This document shows positions 1-5,254 of a stretch of DNA of 7,129 nucleotides, piece by piece. Numbering within the stretch: the first letter of the stretch is position 1; each line of letters opens with the position of its first letter. The notes below the pieces were generated by a model that was given only the letters and a program-made list of their open reading frames with translations, searched no databases and was not told the DNA's origin. A program made the position numbers and the translations under genes. This DNA comes from Planctomycetota bacterium (GTDB taxonomy: Bacteria > Planctomycetota > Phycisphaerae > Sedimentisphaerales > Anaerohalosphaeraceae): NCBI GenBank assembly GCA_003644175.1, contig QNBS01000122.1, positions 1-7,129 of the forward strand, read 5' to 3'.

Positions 1-952
1 ATTTTATCAAGAAGAGAAGTTGTTTGCAAATGCTTTTGCAGACTCGCAGCAGCGAGAAATCCAGCGGCGTCAGGCGGGCAAAGCAAAAATCGCTGCATCT
101 GGAATCGGCATAATCATCCCCAACAATATGTATTCGGCTAAGATCGGCACAGCCAAAACCTTTTTTTTTCGCAGTTCTTATAATCGCCAGCTCGTTGCTG
201 TCGAGGTCTATCAAATCGCAGCAGACGATTTCGCAGGCGACCGGGTCCACGCCGCCGACAAGAAAGCCCAATGGCCGGGCGTTTCCACTGATGGGGCCCT
301 GGCCCTCCATCACGACGACAGCGTCGATGATCGACACAACCGGCCCCAGAAGTTTGTAGATTTCGATGAGCATCGTGCAGAAAGCGTCGTGGGATTTTCC
401 CCGTGCAAAATGCCAGAAGGCCTTGCGTTTGCCGCAGACACAGCCGAACATGTTTTTAACCGCGAAAGTCGCGCCAAGCTGCTGATGGGCCTTGAACTTT
501 GGCAGGTTGATGATCTTGTCGGCTTCGAGAGCAACTTTGCTGATGCCGATCAGTGAGCCGTCAATGCGGAGGCGTTTGGGTCTGTTGAGCGGACCAAAGG
601 GCACACCGAGCCTTCTCAGCGGCTCAGCCAGTTCCAAAGCCCGCAGGCATGATTCGAGACTGCCCCATGCCGGCGAGTCGGCAACGAAGGGTTTTGCCCC
701 GAAGTCCTTCACGAGTCGGGCAACGGCTAATATGACCGCCGGATCGGTCTGGGCGGCGACGGCGCGACGGCGAGGGATAATGAAGTTGCCCTTGAGCAGC
801 ACGCGTTCGCCGGGACGAACGAACCGCCCAAGGCCTCCGAGAAGCTCGAATTGCCTCCAGACAGCGTCCAAAATATCTTTGTCGTTATAGTCGACGACCC
901 TGGTCGCCGCCACAACGGGCCTTGTCTCATTCTCCGCCGTCCGGCCCGTCAA
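1..952 (-). CDS. DUF362 domain-containing protein (3' end beyond window)
   Basis: The minus strand is open from about 952 to the left edge (317 codons, no stop), so the C-terminus is missing. The translation matches the DUF362 family (PF04015). Visible landmarks are a first core strand and helix (about residues 13-60, with RPGERVLLKGNF at 46-57), INLPKFKAH at 148-156, VKNMFG at 165-170, DAVVVMEGQGPISGN at 210-224 and GGVDPVACE at 233-241. The biochemical role of the family is not established. Some members carry a C-terminal 4Fe-4S ferredoxin domain, and here that part would lie outside the window. No in-frame ATG precedes Met168. I chose TTG at 952-950, which overlaps the upstream lipoprotein stop by 4 bases and suggests translational coupling; GTG at 913 is the alternative. 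A run of nine A residues (minus strand, plus positions 161-169) lies in frame as Lys-Lys-Lys. No signal peptide is seen, so it is probably cytoplasmic. Confidence 0.85.
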   Translation of the reverse strand, partial: MTGRTAENETRPVVAATRVVDYNDKDILDAVWRQFELLGGLGRFVRPGERVLLKGNFIIPRRRAVAAQTDPAVILAVARLVKDFGAKPFVADSPAWGSLESCLRALELAEPLRRLGVPFGPLNRPKRLRIDGSLIGISKVALEADKIINLPKFKAHQQLGATFAVKNMFGCVCGKRKAFWHFARGKSHDAFCTMLIEIYKLLGPVVSIIDAVVVMEGQGPISGNARPLGFLVGGVDPVACEIVCCDLIDLDSNELAIIRTAKKKGFGCADLSRIHIVGDDYADSRCSDFCFARLTPLDFSLLRVCKSICKQLLFLIK

Positions 953-1836
953 TCACCCACCCCCATACACAGGATCATATAGAGATTGATGACCCAGGGC
1001 TTGTCGGGCGGATAAAAGAGCAGGCGATTGAGTGTCAACTCCGGCGGCTGTTCATCCGCCTCGGCGGGTATATCCCCGGCATTTGGCGGATCGGCGGCTT
1101 GGGGCTGGTCGCCCGCGGCGGGTTTGGCCGGGGTTTCGGGTTCGCCTAATGAGCCGAGAAGGATAAAGTCGCCCGAATTCATCCTCACATCAAAGGCGCC
1201 GAAGTCAAAGGGTGCGTAGCTGCGCATGCGCGCCAGGTATGTAAGAAAACTGTCGGCGCCCATCCTGTAGACCGGCAGTATCCGGACCTGTGCAACACCG
1301 CGGATATCCGGCACCGGTGCGGCCTTAAGCATCCATGAAAACCGTCCAGCCGAAAAAACGTCTTTGGCGACTTTGCCGCCGGCGCGTTTCCAGGAGACCT
1401 CTTCTTTCGAATTGAGCATTGTCACGGAAATATCATCGCCTGCATCGTCATAGACAAGGAGGTTGCGGGTTTCCTTTCTCCTTGCCTGCACCCTTTCGAA
1501 CAGGACGGAAAGTCGGCCGATGTGCTCATTTGTGCCGAAACCGGCCAGAAAGCCGTTGGCTTGAAAGGCTCGCCGCTCTGCAAAGCTCAACTGTGCCGTG
1601 TCGAATTGCGAAAAACCCTGTTGCAGGGTCGCGATCTGATCGGTGGGCACTTCAAGTCTGAATATTCTAAAGCGTATTTGCGGGGGCAGATTGCCGCTGT
1701 CGACAGGCTCGAGATCCTTCAGTTTGATGTGGTCAATCGACGTTGGACCGGCTGTCTGCTCTGCTTTCCGGCAGCCGCAAAAGCCGACAAAGCAAACGAT
1801 TACTAAAACTAAAATGAGAAATAGAATACGCCCCAT
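949..1836 (-). CDS. Hypothetical lipoprotein, function unknown
   Basis: This encodes a 295-residue protein that I do not recognise. The N-terminus has a short basic n-region (MGR), a hydrophobic stretch at about residues 4-19, and FCGC ending at Cys22. That fits a lipoprotein signal with a non-ideal lipobox (Phe at -3, Gly at -1). The mature part begins RKAEQ. Residues about 40-225 look like a globular mixed alpha/beta domain. A Pro/Ala-rich linker follows (about 226-257), then a conserved-looking tail with LTLNRLLFYPPDKPW. Codon use and GC match the neighbours. ATG at 1836 is preferred because a TTGACT-N17-TATTAT promoter places the transcript start close to it. ATG at 1845 (adding MKY) is possible if that promoter is not used. 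TTG at 1872 is unlikely because it is part of the -35 box. The stop overlaps the DUF362 start, so the two genes are probably co-expressed. It is expected to be anchored to a membrane facing the periplasm. Confidence 0.75.
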   Translation of the reverse strand: MGRILFLILVLVIVCFVGFCGCRKAEQTAGPTSIDHIKLKDLEPVDSGNLPPQIRFRIFRLEVPTDQIATLQQGFSQFDTAQLSFAERRAFQANGFLAGFGTNEHIGRLSVLFERVQARRKETRNLLVYDDAGDDISVTMLNSKEEVSWKRAGGKVAKDVFSAGRFSWMLKAAPVPDIRGVAQVRILPVYRMGADSFLTYLARMRSYAPFDFGAFDVRMNSGDFILLGSLGEPETPAKPAAGDQPQAADPPNAGDIPAEADEQPPELTLNRLLFYPPDKPWVINLYMILCMGVGD

Positions 1837-1843
1837 ATACTTC

Positions 1844-1872
1844 ATAATACCCGAATTCGTCGAAAAAGTCAA
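1844..1872 (-). promoter_or_regulatory. Sigma-70-like promoter of the lipoprotein gene
   Basis: On the minus strand, -35 TTGACT (1872-1867) and -10 TATTAT (1849-1844) are separated by exactly 17 bases, matching 10 of 12 consensus positions. The -10 box overlaps the ATG at 1845, and the ATG at 1836 follows seven bases later, where transcription would begin. This implies a leaderless transcript starting at Met 1836. It also means that lipoprotein-DUF362 transcription need not depend on the pilZ promoter. Confidence 0.6.
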
Positions 1873-1927
1873 GGTTCAACGGATATTCGCCCGCTGCAAA
1901 CTGCCGCCGGAGACAGTCCTTTGGGTC

Positions 1928-2281
1928 TCAGACGCGGAGTTTGGGAGACTGGCAGAACTCCAGGGCTATTCTCCGGACACGCCCGGCGTCGAGGTCGCCA
2001 TTGCCGTCCAGCCGTGAATCCACTCTTATGACCCTGGCGTAGGCTGCAAATCGCCCCCCAAATTCGAGCAATCCCTCTGTGGGCGGCACTGGCATCTCAA
2101 CGCTGAGTAATTCGCCTTCACGGAGGTCGCGGCTGTTGATTTCAAGCAACATCCCCCCTGAGCTGACATTGACGGTGCTGCCCGTGTAAATCCCGCCCGA
2201 CGCATAGCCCACCTTCTGACAAATTACCGTAAGTCTAAGCGGCAGGCGTTGATGCGTCCTTCTGTTCTCCTGTCTGACCAT
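1928..2281 (-). CDS. PilZ domain protein (c-di-GMP receptor)
   Basis: This is a 117-residue single-domain PilZ protein (PF07238). The two c-di-GMP-binding signatures are intact: RxxxR as RTHQR at residues 8-12, and (D/N)xSxxG as NVSSGG at 38-43. The beta-barrel core follows, including GELLSVEMPVP and ending near RRIALEFCQ. With both motifs present it should bind c-di-GMP, but there is no fused output domain, so it probably acts through a partner protein. It has no signal peptide and is expected in the cytosol. Start ATG 2281 is chosen because AAGGA lies 5 bases upstream and the PilZ motif begins at once. ATG 2287 would abut the same Shine-Dalgarno sequence. Longer extensions to about 2404 add an unconvincing segment and would swallow the sigma-54 promoter. 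The gene is divergent from the kinase/activator pair, and the lipoprotein gene begins 91 bp downstream. Inferred regulation is by the adjacent NtrC-type activator. Confidence 0.88.
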   Translation of the reverse strand: MVRQENRRTHQRLPLRLTVICQKVGYASGGIYTGSTVNVSSGGMLLEINSRDLREGELLSVEMPVPPTEGLLEFGGRFAAYARVIRVDSRLDGNGDLDAGRVRRIALEFCQSPKLRV

Positions 2282-2286
2282 AAGCA

Positions 2287-2291
2287 TCCTT
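2287..2291 (-). promoter_or_regulatory. Ribosome binding site of pilZ
   Basis: AAGGA on the minus strand, 5 bases before ATG 2281. It decides between the closely spaced ATGs at 2287 and 2281 in favour of 2281. Confidence 0.6.
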
Positions 2292-2343
2292 GCCCATGTA
2301 ACGTTATCACCTGGTTCCAAACCACAACAAACAATCCATATTG

Positions 2344-2360
2344 TGCAAAACTCATACCAG
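2344..2360 (-). promoter_or_regulatory. Candidate sigma-54 (-24/-12) promoter for pilZ
   Basis: On the minus strand this reads CTGGTATGAGTTTTGCA. Against the sigma-54 consensus YTGGCACG-N4-TTGCW it matches 11 of 13 defined positions. The invariant GG (plus 2357-2358) and GC (plus 2345-2346) are separated by exactly 10 bases. The two mismatches are at the less conserved C positions of TGGCAC. Transcription would start near 2333 and give a leader of about 50 nt before ATG 2281 that includes the AAGGA site. A sigma-54 activator gene lies in the divergent operon, which makes this site functionally coherent. Confidence 0.65.
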
Positions 2361-2361
2361 A

Positions 2362-2388
2362 AAGCTAAGCGGGAAACACCCCAGCTTA
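2362..2388. repeat. Imperfect inverted repeat next to the sigma-54 promoter
   Basis: TAAGC (2366-2370) pairs with GCTTA (2384-2388), and inside it GGG (2371-2373) pairs with CCC (2379-2381), with a 2-base bulge and a 5-base loop. It lies just upstream of the -24 element and so would not be in the pilZ mRNA. It could be a protein-binding site or chance; it is not a terminator, as no T-run follows. Confidence 0.3.
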
Positions 2389-2480
2389 ACATTTGTAATC
2401 TCATTATTTTGCTGTGGTTACGATATCAAAGCCAACATGTTTGCGGTTCTTCTCTGTTCTTCGGTCGTCACGGTCGAAAA

Positions 2481-2500
2481 ACGTTGAGTTTTCTCAACAT
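2481..2500. repeat. Regulator-binding dyad, copy 1 (candidate enhancer)
   Basis: The sequence is ACGTTGAGTTTTCTCAACAT. It has a perfect 6-bp inverted repeat, GTTGAG and CTCAAC, around TTTT. It shares 16 of 20 bases with copy 2 at 2646-2665, including both outer half-sites. Its centre is about 157 bp upstream of the predicted pilZ sigma-54 start, which suits an NtrC-type enhancer site. That the adjacent activator is the binding protein is inference. Confidence 0.55.
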
Positions 2501-2645
2501 ACGGCTCGATCTACCGGTTCGGCCTGTAATGTCCGATAAACACTTTCTTTTTACCCACATTTACATTGCCGATTTAACCAATACTGGTACAAGGCGTTAT
2601 GTGTTTTCAAGGATAAACAATCAACATTCAGAAAGATGAACACGG

Positions 2646-2665
2646 ACGTTGTCTTTTTGCAACAT
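2646..2665. repeat. Regulator-binding dyad, copy 2 (upstream of kinase promoter)
   Basis: The sequence is ACGTTGTCTTTTTGCAACAT, with GTTG and CAAC arms and the same outer half-sites and spacing as copy 1. It ends 5 bases before the -35 box of the kinase promoter (centre near -51), a position suited to autoregulation of the kinase/activator operon. Confidence 0.5.
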
Positions 2666-2670
2666 AACAC

Positions 2671-2699
2671 TTGACTTCTTGTTCAAAATCTGGTTTAAT
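2671..2699 (+). promoter_or_regulatory. Sigma-70-like extended -10 promoter of the kinase/activator operon
   Basis: -35 TTGACT (2671-2676), a 17-base spacer and -10 TTTAAT (2694-2699) match 10 of 12 consensus positions. A TG one base before the -10 (2691-2692) gives an extended -10. Transcription should begin near 2706, only a few bases before ATG 2709, so the kinase mRNA would be leaderless or nearly so. Confidence 0.65.
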
Positions 2700-2708
2700 G
2701 TATGGGTG

Positions 2709-3857
2709 ATGGCACGGCGTGATGAACAATCCGAGGGTTCTTTGAATGCTCCGGTATCGAATACCGGCTCCCGCCGACCGACCCGGCAGGGGTTTGGGGA
2801 TATTGGAGAATCGATAATTTCTTCACTATCAATCGGGGTCGTGGCCTATGACCGCCAACTGAGAATTATCCTGGCCAACGGCGAGGCGGGCAGGCTGCTG
2901 GCATTAGGTGATTATATCGATGAGACGCTGGCCAGGGGAACCGATGCGAGAATCTGGGGCAACTGGAAGGAGTTCCTGCAGTCGGTGTTTGAAAGCGATG
3001 CCAACGGCGACTTCGGGGCGGTCAAGTACCAATGCCAGGGCGCCGAGAAAGTGCTTCACATTGTTTGCACACCATTGAAAGATGCCGGCGGTTGCGAGGT
3101 AATCGGCGGCGCAGTTATTATCGAGGATGTAACAGACAGGGTAGATGCCGAGCATCAACTTTCCCGGACCGAGCGGTTGGCCGCGGTCGGCAAGGTGGCC
3201 GGCAAAGTCGCTCATGAGCTGAACAACCCGATGGACGGCATACTGCGATACATTAATCTGGCGTCGCGCATTATTGACAAAGGGGACTATGACAAGGCCA
3301 GGGAATACCTTCGGCAAAGTCGCAACGGCCTGATGCGGATGCTGCAAATCATCGGCGAACTGCTGGAGTTTTCCAGGAGCACACATTCGGCGTTCGAATA
3401 TGCCACAGTTAACAAGATCGTCGCCGATGCCGTAAAAGCGATGGTCTCCGGCGCCAACGGTGTTGATATTCAGATCATACACGATTGTGAGCGGGTTATT
3501 CCGCCTGTCAAGGTTATGAGCCTGTTTCAGATATTCTGCAATCTGATCAAGAACGCCCTGGACGCGATGGACGGCAGTGGGAAACTCGTGATAACGATCT
3601 CGTGTCCGGACAATACGGTTGTCGTCCGGTTTCGCGACACCGGGTGCGGTTTTGATCCTGAGGAAGCTGAAAAAATATTCGAGCCGTTCTACACAACCAA
3701 GGCCCACGGCAAAGGGACCGGATTGGGGCTTTCGATCTGTAAAGATATTGCAGAAAAGTACGGTGGCGGGATTACCGCCGAAAACGCGCCCGAAGGAGGG
3801 GGCATTTTCACGGTGCAACTGCCGCTGACGCGCGCCGTTGTGCTACAACCAGACTGA
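2709..3857 (+). CDS. PAS-containing NtrB-type sensor histidine kinase (soluble)
   Basis: This is a 382-residue kinase that autophosphorylates on histidine and should pass phosphate to the response regulator encoded 11 bp downstream. After a flexible N-terminus, a PAS-like sensor domain spans about residues 32-148 (IGVVAYD at 42-48, VIIEDVTDR at 136-144). The HisKA H-box has VAHELNNP at 167-174 with His169 as phosphoacceptor. The ATPase part has the N-box (NLIKNALDAMDG, 278-289), G1 (DTGCGFD, 310-316), the F-box (IFEPFYTT, 323-330) and G2 (GKGTGLGLS, 334-342), all intact. No membrane segment or signal peptide is seen, so it senses a cytosolic cue. ATG 2709 is chosen from the promoter position; no clear Shine-Dalgarno precedes it. 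GTG 2706 is alternative. TTG 2742, behind GAGGG, is a further candidate and would still keep the PAS domain. TTG 2649 is unlikely, since it lies in the dyad and upstream of the promoter. Confidence 0.9.
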   Translation: MARRDEQSEGSLNAPVSNTGSRRPTRQGFGDIGESIISSLSIGVVAYDRQLRIILANGEAGRLLALGDYIDETLARGTDARIWGNWKEFLQSVFESDANGDFGAVKYQCQGAEKVLHIVCTPLKDAGGCEVIGGAVIIEDVTDRVDAEHQLSRTERLAAVGKVAGKVAHELNNPMDGILRYINLASRIIDKGDYDKAREYLRQSRNGLMRMLQIIGELLEFSRSTHSAFEYATVNKIVADAVKAMVSGANGVDIQIIHDCERVIPPVKVMSLFQIFCNLIKNALDAMDGSGKLVITISCPDNTVVVRFRDTGCGFDPEEAEKIFEPFYTTKAHGKGTGLGLSICKDIAEKYGGGITAENAPEGGGIFTVQLPLTRAVVLQPD

Positions 3858-3860
3858 GGG
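3856..3860 (+). promoter_or_regulatory. Ribosome binding site of the activator gene
   Basis: GAGGG overlaps the kinase stop codon and lies 8 bases before ATG 3869. It supports this start and suggests translational coupling within the operon. Confidence 0.6.
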
Positions 3861-3868
3861 CGGCATTT

Positions 3869-5254
3869 ATGGTCAAGGCTAACATTCTTATCGTTGACGA
3901 CGACAGGATCATACTCGATTCGTTGTGTGAGTTTCTCAGCCTCGAAGGATACCGCACAACGCCGGCGAGATCGATTACCAGGGCGATCAGCGAACTTCAG
4001 AAGCAGTCGTTTTCGCTGGCGTTGACCGATGTGAACATGCCCGACGGCGACGGATTCGAGTTGCTTTCGATCATCAGGAAGAACTATCCGAAAACCGTGC
4101 CTATCGTGATAACCGGATACGGCACGATAGAAAGCGCCGTCGAAGCGATAAAGATGGGCGCCCACGACTACCTGACCAAACCGATCATAGACGACGACCT
4201 GCTCTTGAGTGTGGAAAGATCGCTTCGACAGCAGTCGTTGATGAGCGAAAATGAGACGCTGCGCAGCCGGCTGCTGGAGAAATACAGTCTCGAGAATATT
4301 ATCAGCCACGACTACAAGATGTCCCGGATATTCGATCTGATCGAAGCCGTCGCCGACAGCAAGACGACGGTCCTGATGACCGGACCGTCGGGAACGGGCA
4401 AGAGCATGCTGGCGCGCGCCGTGCATTATCGTTCCTGGCGCAAAGACGAAGCGTTCGTGGAGGTCAGTTGCGGCGCGCTTCCGGAAACGCTGCTGGAGAG
4501 CGAGCTTTTCGGTCATGTTAAAGGTGCTTTTACCGGCGCCGTTCGCGACAAGGAGGGCAAGTTTCTGGCGGCCAACAGGGGGACGATTTTCCTGGATGAA
4601 ATCAGCAGCGCCTCGCCTGCAATGCAGGTCAAGTTGTTGCGCGTGCTGCAGAACAGGCAGTTCGAGCCGGTGGGCAGCAACCGCACGATCACGGTGGATA
4701 CGCGTGTGATCCTTGCGTCGAATACGGACCTGGCCGAGGAGGTGCGCGCCGGGCGGTTTCGCGAGGATCTCTATTATCGAATCAACGTCGTCACCATCAA
4801 CATTCCGCCGCTTGCCGACCGCGTGGGGGATGTCCCGCTTCTGTCGGAGCATTTTCTCAAGTACTTCAGCATGACGCACGGCAGGCAGAAGACAGGAGTT
4901 ACCGAAGAAGCGATGGAATATCTGCAGCGCTATGCCTGGCCGGGCAATGTGCGGGAGCTGGAAAACGTCATGGAGCGAGCGGTGCTCTTGAGCAAGGGCT
5001 CCGAGATCGGCGTCGAAGGCCTGCCGCCGTCGCTGCTTACCCAAAGCGCCGCCGGAAATCCCCAGAGGTACGGCCGGATGAGCCTGAAGGAGGCGATGGC
5101 CAGGCCGGAAAGGAACATCATACGCGCGGCGCTGGAGGCAAACAACTGGAACCGACAGGAAACAGCCAAGGCCCTGCAGATCAACCGCACAACCCTTTAC
5201 AAGAAGATGAAGCGTTACGAACTGGAAGCAGAAGCCGCCCGCCTCGGATTATGA
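3869..5254 (+). CDS. NtrC-family sigma-54-dependent response regulator
   Basis: This is a 461-residue, full-length NtrC-type activator. The receiver domain (about 1-120) has the acidic pair in VDDD (9-12), phosphoacceptor Asp54 in LTDVNMPDGDG, Thr82 and Lys104. The AAA+ domain (about 143-385) has Walker A GPSGTGKS (172-179), the sigma-54-contacting GAFTGA loop (219-224), Walker B TIFLDE (239-244), arginine-finger region RFREDLYYR (296-304) and sensor II WPGNVRELEN (357-366). A C-terminal Fis-type helix-turn-helix (about 412-452, recognition helix near NRTTLYKKMKRY) binds enhancers. The intact GAFTGA and ATPase motifs mean it should open sigma-54 promoters when phosphorylated by the kinase encoded just upstream. 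The nearest candidate target is the sigma-54-type promoter of the divergent pilZ gene. The last 6 bases overlap the convergent DsbA-like gene. The true regulon and NtrC/AtoC/ZraR subtype cannot be told from sequence alone. Confidence 0.95.
   Translation: MVKANILIVDDDRIILDSLCEFLSLEGYRTTPARSITRAISELQKQSFSLALTDVNMPDGDGFELLSIIRKNYPKTVPIVITGYGTIESAVEAIKMGAHDYLTKPIIDDDLLLSVERSLRQQSLMSENETLRSRLLEKYSLENIISHDYKMSRIFDLIEAVADSKTTVLMTGPSGTGKSMLARAVHYRSWRKDEAFVEVSCGALPETLLESELFGHVKGAFTGAVRDKEGKFLAANRGTIFLDEISSASPAMQVKLLRVLQNRQFEPVGSNRTITVDTRVILASNTDLAEEVRAGRFREDLYYRINVVTINIPPLADRVGDVPLLSEHFLKYFSMTHGRQKTGVTEEAMEYLQRYAWPGNVRELENVMERAVLLSKGSEIGVEGLPPSLLTQSAAGNPQRYGRMSLKEAMARPERNIIRAALEANNWNRQETAKALQINRTTLYKKMKRYELEAEAARLGL

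Larger units (their letters stand above)
2282..2708. other. Divergent intergenic control region
   Basis: This is a 427-bp non-coding stretch between pilZ (leftward) and the kinase gene (rightward), more AT-rich than the genes beside it. It holds a sigma-54-type promoter for pilZ (2344-2360), an imperfect hairpin (2362-2388), two related 20-bp dyads (2481-2500 and 2646-2665) and a sigma-70-like promoter for the kinase gene (2671-2699). Between about 2501 and 2645 I see no convincing motif. A 98-codon frame on the plus strand (2343-2639) shows no recognisable domain and is not called. Confidence 0.75.

Noticed and set aside
20..556. A 178-codon open frame on the plus strand at the left edge
   Set aside because: It is antisense to the DUF362 gene, whose conserved motifs are clear on the minus strand.
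727..930. A minus-strand 67-codon frame starting at ATG 930
   Set aside because: It is out of frame with the DUF362 domain and has no similarity to any known protein.
2362..2388. Inverted repeat as a transcription terminator
   Set aside because: No T-run on either side, a bulged stem, and it lies between two divergent gene starts, where no transcript needs to end.
2343..2639. A 98-codon open frame on the plus strand in the divergent region
   Set aside because: Low-complexity translation without a domain, and it overlaps the promoter and dyad elements.
2649..2708. Upstream TTG start extending the kinase by 20 residues
   Set aside because: It would lie inside the second dyad and upstream of the predicted transcript start; the extra residues add no domain.
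2710..2725. A perfect TGGCACG (-24-like) at the kinase start on the plus strand
   Set aside because: No TTGC at the required spacing (the -12 position reads GATG), and it lies inside the coding region.
2904..3818. A 304-codon open frame antisense to the kinase gene
   Set aside because: No recognisable domain, and the plus strand encodes an intact histidine kinase.
3689..5044. A 451-codon open frame antisense to the activator gene
   Set aside because: Its translation has no domain, is rich in His/Arg/Gln, and lies opposite a gene with every NtrC motif intact; it is a codon-bias shadow.
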